From Metapseudomonas resinovorans DSM 21078 (GTDB lineage Bacteria; Pseudomonadota; Gammaproteobacteria; Pseudomonadales; Pseudomonadaceae), in the NCBI RefSeq assembly GCF_000423545.1, contig NZ_AUIE01000024.1:1-64000 (forward strand): a stretch of 64,000 nt of DNA, written 5' to 3'. The notes beneath the pieces are model-generated. The model saw nothing but the letters and a program-made list of their open reading frames with translations, had not been told where the DNA came from and did no database searches. Numbering within the stretch: position 1 is the stretch's first letter; the number at the start of each line of letters is the position of its first letter. This document shows, one piece after another, positions 8,134 through 17,474 of this stretch. Made by a program: the position numbers and the translations under genes.

Positions 8134-8178
8134 TCTACGCAGCTGTGACGGCAGCATGAAGCCTGACGTTCCTACGTG

Positions 8179-8625
8179 TCAGCCGCGCCGCGGCGGCTCG
8201 GCACCGAGGGGCACGATGGCCATGGTCAGGCGGGAAATGCAGCTGGGTTTGCCGTCTTCGCCCGAGAGCCGGATGTCCCAGACATGGGTGGTCCGGCCCA
8301 GGTGTACCGGGCGGGCGACAGCCGTGACGCGGCCGCTGCGCAGACCTCGCAGGTGGTTGGCGTTGACCTCCAGCCCCACGCAGTAGAAGCGCGCGGTATC
8401 GATGCACAGGTAGCTGGCAGTGGAGCCCAGGGTTTCCGCCAGCACCACTGAGGCGCCGCCGTGAAGCAGGCCGTAGGGTTGATGTGTGCGCTGGTCGACC
8501 ACCATGCTGGCGGTCAGGGATTCTTCGTCGAAGGCCTCGAAACGGATGTCCAGGCCTTCGCCAATGGTGTTCGTCAGGGATTCGTTGAGGTGCGCGAGAT
8601 CGGGGATTTGTCGCCACAGGCCCAT
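8179..8625 (-). CDS. PaaI/YdiI-type hotdog-fold acyl-CoA thioesterase
   Basis: The 148-residue cytoplasmic protein has a single hotdog domain. The motif QPYGLLHGGASVVLAETLGS (residues ~48-67), with its Gly-Gly turn and catalytic Glu, is diagnostic of the YdiI/MenI/EntH group of aryl and acyl-CoA thioesterases. The ATG at 8625 has AAGGAG 8 bases upstream; longer in-frame extensions do not look like protein. It follows the acyl-CoA ligase by 50 bp on the same strand, so ligase and thioesterase form an activating/hydrolysing pair, probably one transcript under the palindromic operator upstream of the ligase. The substrate range is unknown. Confidence 0.87.
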   Translation of the reverse strand: MGLWRQIPDLAHLNESLTNTIGEGLDIRFEAFDEESLTASMVVDQRTHQPYGLLHGGASVVLAETLGSTASYLCIDTARFYCVGLEVNANHLRGLRSGRVTAVARPVHLGRTTHVWDIRLSGEDGKPSCISRLTMAIVPLGAEPPRRG

Positions 8626-8675
8626 GGGGTCACTCCTTGTGGGAGGCCGGGACGACGTGTCCCGACCTGGCTGGA

Positions 8676-10343
8676 TCATTCGTGCCAGACAACCGCTTCC
8701 TGGCGTTCGAGCCATTCAGGGAAGCGCTTGCCGTAGGCATCTTCCACCTTGTTGCGCTTGATCTTCAGCGTCGGGGTGAGGAAGCCGTTGTCCACCGCCC
8801 AGACTTCCTTGACCAGCACCAGCCCCTGCAGGCGCTCGTGTTTGTCGAGGTCGCCGTTGACCTCCTCCAGCAGGTTGCGCAGGCTGACTTCCAGCTCGGC
8901 GCGGGCACTGTTCGCCGCCTCCTGCCGCCCAACATCGGAGAGCACACAGAGGGCCATGGGCTGGGGCAGGCCGTCGCCCACCACGCAGACCTGTTCGATG
9001 CGCGGATGCACGGCGAGGCGATTCTCGATGGGCGCCGGCGCCACGTACTTGCCCTTGCTGGTCTTGAAGATTTCCTTGATGCGGCCGGTCAGGCGCAGGT
9101 TGCCGTCGGCGTCCTGCTCGCCCTTGTCGCCGGTACGCAGGAAGCCGTCTTCGGTGATGGTCTCGGCAGTGCGTTCCGGGTCCTTGTAGTAACCCTGCAT
9201 GGTGGCGCCGCTGCGCACCTGCACCTCGCCCTCCTCACTGATCCGGACCTCCACGCCGGGGCTGTTCTGGCCGATCCAGCCGGGCTTGTGCCGCCCCTTG
9301 AGGCACAGGTGGGAATAACCGCAGTTCTCGGTCATGCCATACACCTCCGCCACTTCCAGGCCGAGGCGCTTGTACCAGTTCAGCAGCGCACCGGGCACTG
9401 GCGCGGCGCCGCACAGGGCATTGCGCACGGCATCCAGGCCGAGGCCAGCCAACACCTTGCGGCCGACGATGCGGCCGATGACAGGCAGCCGAAGCAGGCG
9501 ATCGAGCTTTGCCGCCGGCATCTTCGAATAGACGCCCATCTGGAACTTGGTCCAGATACGCGGCACACCAAAGATCGCGGTGGGACGAGCACGGCGCAGG
9601 TCATCGAGGAAGGTTTCCAGACTCTCGGCGAAGAACACCGTCTGCCCGGCGTAGAGCGACCCCATCTCCACGAACATCCGCTCAGCCACGTGGCACAGCG
9701 GCAGGTAGGACAGCAGGCGGTCGTCCTCTCCAGTCTGGAACAGTTCCACGCCATGACCGGCAGCGAAGGCGAAATTGCTGAAATTGTGCATGACGCCCTT
9801 GGGCGTGCCGGTGGTCCCGGAGGTGTAGATGATGGTGGCGAGCTGATCCGGGGCGCCCTTGGGGCTGTCCTGGATCGGGTTGACGGCCTGCAGGTCGGCC
9901 CAGCTGAAGTCGAACTCACCCGCCGGGTGAATCGGCAGTGCGATGGTCGGCACGCCCTGAGGGACACCGCTGGCCATGGCGGGCCAGTCATCGAGCTTGC
10001 CGATGAAGGCAAGGGCCGATTCGGAATGCTCCAGCACCTGGTGCACCGACTCGGCGGTGAGGTTGGGATAGAGGGGAACGGAAACGTGGCCAGCCATCCA
10101 GATGGCGAGGTCGGCCACGATCCAGTGGGCACAATTCTTGGAAATGATTGCGATACGGCTGCCCTGGGGCAGGTCACGCCCCCGCAGCCAGCTGGCGGCC
10201 CGACGGGCCTGCTCGCCCACATCGGCCCAGGTCAGCTCCTCGATCCGTCCGCCGCCGAGCGGCTGGACCAGGTAGCGCGTATTCGGGTGACGGGCTTCAC
10301 GCTCGAAAAACATTTCAAGCGGCAAACGGACTGCATCAGCCAC
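8676..10343 (-). CDS. AMP-dependent long-chain acyl-CoA synthetase
   Basis: The protein has 555 residues. The ATP/AMP-binding signature IIYTSGTTGTPKGVMH is near residue 170, the acyl-adenylate motif region EVYGMTENCGYSH is near 335, and the hinge sequence LRTGDKGEQDADGNLRLTGR followed by KEIFKTSKGKYVAP is near 420-455. This is the long-chain fatty acid CoA ligase pattern (FadD15/Faa-like rather than the classical FadD pair). It activates fatty or related acids to CoA thioesters for oxidation or lipid synthesis. The start is GTG 10343, with AAGGAGGAGG upstream. A perfect 18-bp palindrome and an A-rich catabolite-repression-like motif lie just upstream, which fits control by a TetR-type lipid regulator and by Hfq/Crc. 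Confidence 0.9.
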   Translation of the reverse strand: MADAVRLPLEMFFEREARHPNTRYLVQPLGGGRIEELTWADVGEQARRAASWLRGRDLPQGSRIAIISKNCAHWIVADLAIWMAGHVSVPLYPNLTAESVHQVLEHSESALAFIGKLDDWPAMASGVPQGVPTIALPIHPAGEFDFSWADLQAVNPIQDSPKGAPDQLATIIYTSGTTGTPKGVMHNFSNFAFAAGHGVELFQTGEDDRLLSYLPLCHVAERMFVEMGSLYAGQTVFFAESLETFLDDLRRARPTAIFGVPRIWTKFQMGVYSKMPAAKLDRLLRLPVIGRIVGRKVLAGLGLDAVRNALCGAAPVPGALLNWYKRLGLEVAEVYGMTENCGYSHLCLKGRHKPGWIGQNSPGVEVRISEEGEVQVRSGATMQGYYKDPERTAETITEDGFLRTGDKGEQDADGNLRLTGRIKEIFKTSKGKYVAPAPIENRLAVHPRIEQVCVVGDGLPQPMALCVLSDVGRQEAANSARAELEVSLRNLLEEVNGDLDKHERLQGLVLVKEVWAVDNGFLTPTLKIKRNKVEDAYGKRFPEWLERQEAVVWHE

Positions 10344-10356
10344 AGGGCCTCCTCCT

Positions 10357-10364
10357 TTGTTCTT
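10357..10364 (-). promoter_or_regulatory. Candidate Hfq/Crc CA motif (AAGAACAA) at the ligase ribosome binding site
   Basis: On the minus strand the leader reads AAAAAAAGAACAAAGGAGG just before the GTG start. AAGAACAA fits the AAnAANAA pattern bound by Hfq with Crc during carbon catabolite repression in Pseudomonas, and it directly adjoins the Shine-Dalgarno sequence, the usual effective position. Function is inferred from pattern and place only. Confidence 0.5.
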
Positions 10365-10377
10365 TTTTTAGGGGACA

Positions 10378-10395
10378 ACCAAGCACTTGCTTGGT
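10378..10395. promoter_or_regulatory. Perfect 18-bp palindromic operator upstream of the acyl-CoA ligase
   Basis: ACCAAGCACTTGCTTGGT is a 7-bp inverted repeat with a 4-base centre, 35 bp upstream of the ligase start. Its form (ACCAAGC-centre-GCTTGGT) is that of operators for TetR family regulators of acyl-CoA metabolism. No TetR gene is nearby, so the regulator would act in trans. Confidence 0.6.
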
Positions 10396-10448
10396 CGACT
10401 ATTCCACGCACTTGGGAGGAGGCGCAAGTTAAGAAATGTTGCGAATCG

Positions 10449-10913
10449 TCAGTGATGGCGAACGTGATGGACGGCGCGCAAGGACATGAGACCGGGGACC
10501 AGCAGGTCGCCCTCCAACTCGGCCAGACTGGCAGTGCCCATGGGCAGCGGCTCCTGGCGATGGCCGTGGATCAGCAGACCGGCCAGTTCGCTGACGAAGG
10601 GATTGTGGGTGACCAGCAACAGGTCCTGCTCGCTGCGTTCGGCGAGGAAGTCGAGCGCCTCTCGCGGGTCGCTGTCCGGGGTCAGCCAGGGCGCGGTGCC
10701 AACGGCACCGCTGAAGGCCAGGGCATCACGAACCAGCTCAGCGGTCTGCTGTGCCCGCACATAAGGGCTGGCCAGAATGGCGCCCAGCGGCTGCCCGGCG
10801 AGTTGGGCAGCTGTGTGCAGCACGTCCTTGCGACCGTGGCGCGTCAGCTCGCGTTCGGCATCGGTCCGGGCGCGGGGTTCAGCCTCGCCATGGCGCAGCA
10901 GCCAGAGCCTCAC
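10449..10913 (-). CDS. sixA: Phosphohistidine phosphatase SixA
   Basis: The protein has 154 residues. The catalytic RHG motif is at residues 7-9 (LLRHGEAEP) and the second histidine lies in LLVTHNPFVSEL, the compact histidine-phosphatase fold of SixA. In E. coli SixA dephosphorylates phosphohistidine on ArcB and, more importantly, on the nitrogen phosphotransferase protein NPr. The start is GTG 10913, which overlaps the stop of the DUF4389 gene as GTGA, so the two are translationally coupled. With gpsA upstream they form a probable three-gene transcript, as in P. aeruginosa PA1614-PA1616. Confidence 0.88.
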   Translation of the reverse strand: MRLWLLRHGEAEPRARTDAERELTRHGRKDVLHTAAQLAGQPLGAILASPYVRAQQTAELVRDALAFSGAVGTAPWLTPDSDPREALDFLAERSEQDLLLVTHNPFVSELAGLLIHGHRQEPLPMGTASLAELEGDLLVPGLMSLRAVHHVRHH

Positions 10914-11257
10914 AGCTTGGGCTCTTCGTCACGCACCGGGTGAGCAGCTGGCGGCACCGCATGGGGCGCCTCGCCCTCGGCAGCACGAGCCTCGGGCCAA
11001 TCGGCGAAGGGCCAGGGTTTCTCCTCGGTGTTGAAGGTGCCGAAACGGCCAATCTGAGCCAGGTACTGGCTCAGGCTGTCGCCGAACGACAGCAGGCCGG
11101 CATTGGGTGCACCGTAGAAGGCGCGGTAGCCCAGTTGCAGCAGGACCACTGCACCCAGCACGATTTCAGCCAGTTGCCAGACGATGACGAAGATCAGCAT
11201 CCACAGGACGCGCAGCAGGATGTGCTCGCGCTGCAGGTCTTCGCGCTCTTCACTCAT
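10910..11257 (-). CDS. DUF4389 domain-containing inner-membrane protein
   Basis: The 115-residue protein has two membrane segments (LWMLIFVIVWQLAEIVLGAV and the shorter VLLQLGYRAFYG region) within a DUF4389 domain that ends near GDSLSQYLAQIGRFGTF. A cytoplasmic, proline- and glutamate-rich tail follows. The function is unknown. It is sandwiched between gpsA (28 bp upstream) and sixA (4-bp overlap), a conserved Pseudomonas arrangement. GGAGATTCCCC precedes its ATG. Confidence 0.82.
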   Translation of the reverse strand: MSEEREDLQREHILLRVLWMLIFVIVWQLAEIVLGAVVLLQLGYRAFYGAPNAGLLSFGDSLSQYLAQIGRFGTFNTEEKPWPFADWPEARAAEGEAPHAVPPAAHPVRDEEPKL

Positions 11258-11285
11258 GGGGAATCTCCTTGTCCGAAAGTGTGAA

Positions 11286-12308
11286 TCAGAAGCCGGTGGT
11301 TGGAATGAAGTCTACGTCGGTCTTGGGCTCGCCGCGCATCAGCAGCTCGATCACCTGGGCCAACGTACGCCCTTCGAAAAGTATGGCATGCAGCCCCGCG
11401 ACCAGCGGCATGTAGACCTGCAGCTCCTCGGAACGACTCTTGAGAACCTTGAGGGTGTTGACGCCCTCGGCAACCTCGCCCAGACGTGAAACCGCGTCTT
11501 CCAGGGACAGGCCCTCGCCCAGGGCGTAGCCCACTTGGTAGTTGCGGCTTTTGGGGGAGGAACAGGTGACGATCAGGTCGCCCACACCGGCCAGCCCCAG
11601 GAAGGTCATGGGGTTGGCGCCCAGCTTGACGGCAAAGCGGGTCATCTCCGCCAGGGCGCGGGTGATCAGCATGCTCTTGGTGTTCTCGCCCATGTCCAGG
11701 GCGGCGGCCATGCCGGCGATGATGGCGTAGACGTTTTTCAGCGCACCGCCCAGCTCGACACCGAAGCGGTCCTGGCTGGCGTAGACACGGAAGGTACGGC
11801 CATGCAGCGCGGACTGTACCCGTTGGCAGAGCTCGGCATCCTCGCTGGCAACCACCGTGGCAGTCAGCGCGTGGTCGGCGATTTCCTTGGCCAGGTTGGG
11901 GCCGGAAATCACGCCAATGCGCGCATCCGGAGCCACTTCTTCGAGAATCTGGCTCATCAGCTTGAAGCTTTTCGCCTCGATGCCCTTGGTGGTGCTGACC
12001 AGGAGCTTGCCGGTCAGTAGCCCGGACACCGGCTCCAGCACCGGTCGCAATGCACTGGACGGCACGGCGACGAAAACCAGCTCGCAATCGGCGAGCACGG
12101 CGGGCAGATCGGTATCCGGTTCGACACCGGGGTGGATCTTCACACCCTTGAGGTAGCGTGGGTTCTCCCGCAGGGTGCGGATCGCCTCGGCCTGTTCGGG
12201 GTCGCGCATCCAATGGCGCACGCGCTGGCCATTCTCGGCCAGCAGGTTGGCGATGGCGGTGCCGAAGCTGCCGCCGCCGAGCACCGCGACGGGTTGCTGT
12301 TCAGTCAT
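11286..12308 (-). CDS. gpsA: Glycerol-3-phosphate dehydrogenase [NAD(P)+]
   Basis: The protein has 340 residues, the normal length. The Rossmann motif [17 protein letters not shown] is at residues ~11-27, [11 protein letters not shown] near 135 and the catalytic lysine lies in [10 protein letters not shown]. It reduces dihydroxyacetone phosphate to sn-glycerol 3-phosphate, the backbone for phospholipid synthesis, in the cytoplasm. It is the first gene of the gpsA-DUF4389-sixA group and its promoter lies in the 324-bp region shared with the divergent hybrid kinase gene. The last residues ([12 protein letters not shown]) are intact. Confidence 0.96.
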   Translation of the reverse strand: MTEQQPVAVLGGGSFGTAIANLLAENGQRVRHWMRDPEQAEAIRTLRENPRYLKGVKIHPGVEPDTDLPAVLADCELVFVAVPSSALRPVLEPVSGLLTGKLLVSTTKGIEAKSFKLMSQILEEVAPDARIGVISGPNLAKEIADHALTATVVASEDAELCQRVQSALHGRTFRVYASQDRFGVELGGALKNVYAIIAGMAAALDMGENTKSMLITRALAEMTRFAVKLGANPMTFLGLAGVGDLIVTCSSPKSRNYQVGYALGEGLSLEDAVSRLGEVAEGVNTLKVLKSRSEELQVYMPLVAGLHAILFEGRTLAQVIELLMRGEPKTDVDFIPTTGF

Positions 12309-12632
12309 AACGGGTCCATGTAGGCCAAAGGAATGGCGAATCCACGCATTATACGGAGGCGCCGTCTACCGGCCAGCGCCAATCCAGAGCCATCGCGCTG
12401 GCAAAGCGATCATCCTCGGTTAAGATGCCGCAGTTCTTTGACGTCAAGGTTGCCGCATTCGCGCCCCAACGACCGCCGCGTATCAAAAATTCCCCCAGCA
12501 TTGGGGCATAACAAGACTAAAGTTCCAACATAGATTCACCTCACGGACGCCCCCGCACCGAGGCAAAAGGAAGATGTGCCTACCCTCCCCCCGATCGCCG
12601 AACTCTCCCGCCGCTGAAGGAGAGCCGCGCCC
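12309..12632. other. Divergent control region between gpsA and the hybrid sensor kinase gene
   Basis: These 324 bp contain no convincing gene. They must hold promoters for both divergent genes. A small symmetric element CCCCAGCATTGGGG is at 12493-12506, about 125 bp before the kinase start. I could not assign a clear -35/-10 pair on either strand. Confidence 0.5.
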
Positions 12633-14540
12633 ATGACCTTGCGGCATCGCTGGGACATCCACACCCGCACCCAGTTGATCAGCCTCGGCCCGGCACTGCT
12701 GCTGACCCTGCTGCTCACCGGATTCTTCACCTTCGCCCGCCTGCAGGACCTGCGTCAGGAGCTGAACCACACTGGCCAGTTGATCGCCAGTCAGCTCGCA
12801 CCGGCAGCGGAATACGGTGTGGTCACCGGCAACCTGGAGGTACTGGAAGGCTTGCTCCAGGCCAGCCTGGGCACGCCCCATGTGCGGTTTCTCGAAGTGC
12901 GCGACCGCGCCGACAATATCCTGGTCTACCTGGAGCAGCAGGACCGCCTCGAGAAGAGCGGCGCGCAGGTGGAGATTTTCCACGCGCCCATCATCCAGCA
13001 GCAGATGCACCTGCAGGCGCAGCGCACCCTGGCCAGGGGAGACAGCCGCAGCAATGACGGCAACTACTTGGGTCGCGTAGTCGTGGGCATGTCCAACGAC
13101 GCCTTCAGCAGCCGCCAGCAGGAGATCCTCCTCAAGGCCACTGTGCTCGCGTTCATGGCCCTCCTCCTCACCTTCCTGCTCGCGCGCCGCCTGGCCACTC
13201 GCCTGTCGCAACCCATCAGCGCGATGGGCGACGCGGTCAAGGCCATCCAGGACGGCAACTACGACGCCAGCCTACCCGTGGTAGACGACAGTGAACTGGG
13301 CGACCTCGGCCGCCACATCAACAACCTCGCCAGCGGCCTGCAACAGGCCAGCCACGAGCAGCAGCAGGCGATGGGTCAGCTGATCAAGGCACGCGAGGAA
13401 GCAGAAATGGCAAACAGGGCCAAATCCGACTTCCTGGCGATGATGAGTCACGAACTGCGCACCCCCATGAACGGCGTGCTGGGCATGCTCCAGCTGCTGG
13501 AAACCACGGAGATGACCGAGGAACAGACGGAGTACGCGGCGCTGGCCACCGAGTCCACCGAGCACCTGCTCAAGGTGATCAACGACATCCTCGACTTCTC
13601 TCGTATCGAACGCGGCGCCCTGGAGCTGGAACGCATTCCCTTCAACTTGCTGGACCTGATCCTGGGTTCGGTGCAAGTGTTCCAGCACAGTGCCCAGCAG
13701 CGCGGATTGGTCCTGACGCTGGACACCCAGGGCGGCCTGGAGCGGGTGGAGGCGCAGGGCGACCCGACGCGCCTAAGGCAGATCCTGGTCAATCTGGTAG
13801 GCAACGCCCTGAAATTCACCGAGGAAGGTGGCATCAAGGTCGTAACACGCTGGCAGGCACTGGACAGCGAAGTGCTCTGGCTCACCTGTGCCGTGCACGA
13901 CAGCGGGATCGGCATCCCCCCCGACCGCCTGGAGCATATGTTCGATGCGTTCCAGCAAGCCGATCACTCGATCTCCCGCCGCTATGGCGGCACCGGCCTC
14001 GGCCTGCCCATCGCCCGCACCCTGGCCGAACGCATGGGCGGCACGCTGCGGGCCGAAAGCCATGAAGGTTCGGGGTCGGTCTTCACCCTGGAAATTCCCC
14101 TGCCTTTCCGTCCCGAGGGAGCCGAAACGCTTACCAATCAGGCACACGCCCCAAGTGAAGGCAGCGGTCAGCACGTGCTGCTGGTGGAGGACAACCCGGT
14201 GAACCAGACCGTGATAGAGGCCATGCTGCGCAGCCTCGGTTTCCAGGTGAGCCTGGTGGGCGACGGTGCACAAGCCGTGCACCAGGCGTCACGCAATCAC
14301 TATGCCGCTATTCTCATGGACTGCCGCCTGCCGGTGCTGGATGGCTATGAAGCCACGCGCCAGATTCGCCAGATGAATGGCGGCGCAACGTTGCCGATTA
14401 TCGCCCTCACCGCCAACGCCCTGCAGGGCGACCGCGAGGCCTGCCTGGCCGCAGGCATGAATGACTACCTGGCCAAGCCCTTCAAGCGCGCCGACCTGCT
14501 GCGGGTGATGCAGCGCTGGCTAAGCAAACCGTCGGACTGA
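12633..14540 (+). CDS. Membrane hybrid sensor histidine kinase, PA1611-like
   Basis: The protein has 635 residues. Transmembrane helices at ~16-36 and ~163-185 flank a periplasmic domain of ~125 residues with no recognised ligand motif. A HAMP linker ([20 protein letters not shown]) follows, then the H-box with phospho-acceptor His273 ([12 protein letters not shown]), N/G boxes ([13 protein letters not shown]) and a C-terminal receiver with phospho-Asp563 ([15 protein letters not shown]). Its place between gpsA and fabA matches PA1611 of P. aeruginosa, a hybrid kinase reported to bind RetS and to feed the HptB/Gac-Rsm network that switches between planktonic and sessile life. There is no partner regulator beside it, and no Hpt domain in the protein. 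Confidence 0.9.
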   Translation: MTLRHRWDIHTRTQLISLGPALLLTLLLTGFFTFARLQDLRQELNHTGQLIASQLAPAAEYGVVTGNLEVLEGLLQASLGTPHVRFLEVRDRADNILVYLEQQDRLEKSGAQVEIFHAPIIQQQMHLQAQRTLARGDSRSNDGNYLGRVVVGMSNDAFSSRQQEILLKATVLAFMALLLTFLLARRLATRLSQPISAMGDAVKAIQDGNYDASLPVVDDSELGDLGRHINNLASGLQQASHEQQQAMGQLIKAREEAEMANRAKSDFLAMMSHELRTPMNGVLGMLQLLETTEMTEEQTEYAALATESTEHLLKVINDILDFSRIERGALELERIPFNLLDLILGSVQVFQHSAQQRGLVLTLDTQGGLERVEAQGDPTRLRQILVNLVGNALKFTEEGGIKVVTRWQALDSEVLWLTCAVHDSGIGIPPDRLEHMFDAFQQADHSISRRYGGTGLGLPIARTLAERMGGTLRAESHEGSGSVFTLEIPLPFRPEGAETLTNQAHAPSEGSGQHVLLVEDNPVNQTVIEAMLRSLGFQVSLVGDGAQAVHQASRNHYAAILMDCRLPVLDGYEATRQIRQMNGGATLPIIALTANALQGDREACLAAGMNDYLAKPFKRADLLRVMQRWLSKPSD

Positions 14541-14798
14541 AACGATTGATGCTGTTTCCAGACATTCGTCGAGTGTTCCGGGATGTTAAAGTGCACCACG
14601 CTTTGCGAGCGGGATGCCCCTGTCGCGCCCTTTGGGCGGGTCAAGGTCACTCAGGTGAACGACTGTGCTCGCCACTCTGTGACTTTCACCGCAACGCAAC
14701 AGTCTATGACTAGTCTGCCAGCTGGCCCCCCTACAACGGCCACGGCAGCAGGATGAATGCAAAGCCCTGTGCCACACGGGGACCATTGAGGAGCTCGC

Positions 14799-15314
14799 AT
14801 GACCAAACAAAACGCCTATTCCCGGGAAGACCTGCTGCGCTGCAGTCGCGGCGAGCTGTTCGGCCCTGGTAATGCGCAACTGCCCGCCCCCAACATGCTG
14901 ATGATCGACCGCATCGTGCATATCAGCGAGACCGGCGGGAAGTACGGCAAAGGCGAGATCGTCGCCGAGCTCGATATCAATCCTGACCTGTGGTTCTTCG
15001 CCTGCCACTTCGAGGGCGATCCGGTCATGCCCGGCTGCCTCGGCCTTGATGCCATGTGGCAGTTGGTCGGCTTCTACCTCGGCTGGCAGGGCAACCCTGG
15101 CCGCGGCCGCGCCCTCGGCTCCGGCGAAGTCAAGTTCTTCGGCCAGGTCCTGCCGTCCGCGAAAAAGATCACCTACAACATCCATATCAAGCGCACTATT
15201 AATCGTTCGCTGATCCTCGGCATCGCCGACGGCACCGTTGCCGTCGATGGCCGCGAGATCTACAGCGCCGAAGGCCTGCGCGTCGGCCTGTTCACCTCTA
15301 CCGACAGCTTCTGA
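14799..15314 (+). CDS. fabA: 3-hydroxydecanoyl-[ACP] dehydratase/isomerase FabA
   Basis: The protein has 171 residues, the normal length. The active-site region [20 protein letters not shown] contains the catalytic histidine, with the partner Asp in GLDAMWQ. FabA dehydrates 3-hydroxydecanoyl-ACP and isomerises the trans-2 product to cis-3-decenoyl-ACP, the branch point for unsaturated fatty acid synthesis. TTGAGGAGCTCGC precedes the ATG. It is 11 bp upstream of fabB, one operon as in other Pseudomonas. The 258-bp upstream region should hold its promoter; I looked for a DesT operator and found only a weak resemblance (caggtgaacgactgtgctcg). Confidence 0.97.
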   Translation: MTKQNAYSREDLLRCSRGELFGPGNAQLPAPNMLMIDRIVHISETGGKYGKGEIVAELDINPDLWFFACHFEGDPVMPGCLGLDAMWQLVGFYLGWQGNPGRGRALGSGEVKFFGQVLPSAKKITYNIHIKRTINRSLILGIADGTVAVDGREIYSAEGLRVGLFTSTDSF

Positions 15315-15325
15315 AGGACATCCGC

Positions 15326-16543
15326 ATGCGTCGCGTCGTGATCACTGGCCTGGGCATCGTTTCCTGCCTGGGCAATGACAAAGCCACCGTCTCCGACAAC
15401 CTGCGCGCCGGCCGTGCCGGTATTCGCCATAACCCCTCCTATGCGGAGATGGGTTTGCGCAGCCAGGTGTCCGGCTCCGTCAACCTGAACCTGGAAGAAC
15501 TGATCGATCGCAAGATCTTCCGTTTCATGGGCGATGCCGCTGCCTACGCCTACCTGGCCATGCAGCAGGCCATCGAAGACGCCGGCCTGAGCGCAGAGCA
15601 GATCTCCAACCCGCGTGTTGGCCTGATCGCCGGCTCCGGCGGCGCTTCGACCGTCAACCAGATGGAAGCCATCGACACCCTGCGTGAAAAGGGCGTCAAG
15701 CGCATTGGCCCATACCGTGTGACCCGCACCATGGGCAGCACCGTATCCGCCTGCCTGGCCACCCCCTTCCAGATCAAGGGCGTGAACTTCTCCATCTCCT
15801 CGGCCTGCGCCACCAGCGCGCACTGCATTGGCCAGGCCATGGAGCAGATCCAACTGGGCAAGCAAGACATGGTCTTCGCTGGCGGCGGTGAAGAAGAACA
15901 TTGGAGCCAGAGCTGCCTGTTCGATGCCATGGGCGCCCTCTCCACCCAGTACAACGAAACCCCGGAGAAAGCCTCCCGCGCCTACGACGCCAAGCGTGAC
16001 GGTTTCGTCATCGCCGGTGGCGGTGGCATGGTGGTAGTCGAAGAGCTGGAGCACGCGCTCAAGCGTGGCGCCAAGATCTACGCCGAAATCGTCGGCTACG
16101 GCGCGACCTCTGACGGCTACGACATGGTCGCCCCGAGCGGCGAAGGCGCCATCCGCTGCATGCAGCTGGCGCTGTCCACCGTCGACACCCCGATCGACTA
16201 CCTGAACACTCACGGCACCTCCACTCCGGTGGGCGACGTGGCGGAAATCCGCGGCGTGCGCGAAGTGTTCGGTGACAAGGCCCCGGCCATCAGCTCCACC
16301 AAGAGCCTGTCCGGCCACTCCCTGGGCGCCGCCGGCGTGCAGGAAGCCATCTACTGCCTGCTGATGATGGAAGGCAAGTTCATGGCCGGTTCCGCCAACA
16401 TCGACGAACTGGACCCGGAAGTCGCCGACCTGCCGATCCTGCGCGAGACCCGCGAGAACGCCAAGGTCGACACCGTGATGTCGAACAGCTTCGGCTTCGG
16501 TGGCACCAACGCCACCCTGGTGCTGCGCCGCTTCAACGGCTAA
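15326..16543 (+). CDS. fabB: 3-oxoacyl-[ACP] synthase I FabB
   Basis: The protein has 405 residues. The Cys nucleophile is in the [12 protein letters not shown] motif (~residue 160). The two catalytic histidines are in [10 protein letters not shown] (~295) and SGHSLGAAG (~330), and the glycine-rich [11 protein letters not shown] closes the fold. It elongates cis-3-decenoyl-ACP made by FabA and is essential for unsaturated fatty acids. It is cotranscribed with fabA and followed by a strong hairpin terminator. Confidence 0.97.
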   Translation: MRRVVITGLGIVSCLGNDKATVSDNLRAGRAGIRHNPSYAEMGLRSQVSGSVNLNLEELIDRKIFRFMGDAAAYAYLAMQQAIEDAGLSAEQISNPRVGLIAGSGGASTVNQMEAIDTLREKGVKRIGPYRVTRTMGSTVSACLATPFQIKGVNFSISSACATSAHCIGQAMEQIQLGKQDMVFAGGGEEEHWSQSCLFDAMGALSTQYNETPEKASRAYDAKRDGFVIAGGGGMVVVEELEHALKRGAKIYAEIVGYGATSDGYDMVAPSGEGAIRCMQLALSTVDTPIDYLNTHGTSTPVGDVAEIRGVREVFGDKAPAISSTKSLSGHSLGAAGVQEAIYCLLMMEGKFMAGSANIDELDPEVADLPILRETRENAKVDTVMSNSFGFGGTNATLVLRRFNG

Positions 16544-16560
16544 CGGCTGTTTCGCAACGA

Positions 16561-16587
16561 AGAAAGGGCGCCATTGGCGCCCTTTCT
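16561..16587 (+). terminator. Hairpin terminator after fabAB
   Basis: A perfect 12-bp stem (AGAAAGGGCGCC / GGCGCCCTTTCT) with a 3-base loop lies 17 bp after the fabB stop and is followed by pyrimidine-rich sequence (gctttctgctttc). It probably ends fabAB transcripts and also serves the convergent methyltransferase gene, whose stop is 20 bp further on. Confidence 0.85.
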
Positions 16588-16606
16588 GCTTTCTGCTTTC
16601 TGCGGT

Positions 16607-17380
16607 TCAGGCCGCTTCGCGATCGTGCTCAGCTTTGTCACGGCCACCCATACGCGGCAGCAGCATGGGCACCTGGCGCCGATAGTCGGCGTATTCAGGA
16701 TGCGCCCGCAGCAGGTCGCGTTCTTCCAGCTGAATGGCCGCCAGGATGTAGATGCTGGTCAGTACCGCGAACAGCAGGTGGGCCGCGCTCATGGTCGGAG
16801 TGGCCCAGAAGCACAGGAACCAGCCCAGGTAGAGCGGATGGCGCACCAGCTTGTAGGCGCCCGGAGTCTTGAACTCCAACTCGGTGTAGGGCTTGCCCAG
16901 CAGGTTCAGCCAGACCTGGCGCAGGCCGAACAGATCGAAGTGGTTGATCAGGAGGGTGGCGTAGAGCACCAGCGCCCAGCCGAAGCCGAAGATCGCGCCC
17001 ATCACCAGGCGGCCCGAACGGTTTTCGATGTTCCAGATTTCACCGCCCAGGGGTTGCCAGTAGCTGTACAGCAGGATCAGCGCAAGACTGGAAAACAGAA
17101 CATAGGTGCTGCGCTCAGCCGCCGGTGGTATCCACTGCGTCCACCAGGCCTTGAAGGCCGGGCGGGCCATCAGGCTGTGCTGTACGGAGAAGATGGCCAG
17201 CAGCGCCACATCGATTCCAAGGGCGATCCAGAACGGCAGGCGTGGCTCGCCATCCAGGGTTCGCGGCGCGAACGGCAGGTTGGCGATGAAACCGATGGAA
17301 TAGACGAAGGTGGCCAGGAAGATCAGGTAGCTGATCAGGCCGTAGAAGAATATCGAACTGCGCTTGAAGTAAGTGAACAT
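16607..17380 (-). CDS. Membrane methyltransferase, probable methanethiol S-methyltransferase (MddA-like, NnrU/ICMT family)
   Basis: The protein has 257 residues and about six membrane helices. The motif YKLVRHPLYLGWFLCFWATP (residues ~180-199) and the C-terminal EERDLLRAHPEYADYRRQVP are the SAM- and substrate-binding signatures of the isoprenylcysteine carboxyl methyltransferase-like fold. The length and N-terminus (FFYGLISYLIFLATFVYSIG) match proteins annotated as MddA, which methylates methanethiol to dimethyl sulfide with S-adenosylmethionine. NnrU or another small-molecule methyltransferase is the alternative. The ATG at 17380 has GGCAGGAGCG upstream. It is convergent with fabB and independent of the kinase gene upstream. 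Confidence 0.72.
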   Translation of the reverse strand: MFTYFKRSSIFFYGLISYLIFLATFVYSIGFIANLPFAPRTLDGEPRLPFWIALGIDVALLAIFSVQHSLMARPAFKAWWTQWIPPAAERSTYVLFSSLALILLYSYWQPLGGEIWNIENRSGRLVMGAIFGFGWALVLYATLLINHFDLFGLRQVWLNLLGKPYTELEFKTPGAYKLVRHPLYLGWFLCFWATPTMSAAHLLFAVLTSIYILAAIQLEERDLLRAHPEYADYRRQVPMLLPRMGGRDKAEHDREAA

Positions 17381-17474
17381 GATGCGCTCCTGCCTCGGGT
17401 TCTGGTCGGCGGAAACGCCCCGCCTTGGACACCAGCTTCGTCCCGTCCTGTATCAGCCCTATGGCTGGCAGCGC

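Noticed and set aside
8637-10943. 768-codon plus-strand frame over the acyl-CoA ligase and sixA
   Set aside because: It is antisense to two conserved genes and its translation matches no protein fold; it is a coding shadow.
14541-14798. DesT-like operator before fabA
   Set aside because: The only resemblance, caggtgaacgactgtgctcg, lacks the inverted symmetry of the known P. aeruginosa site, so it was not listed.
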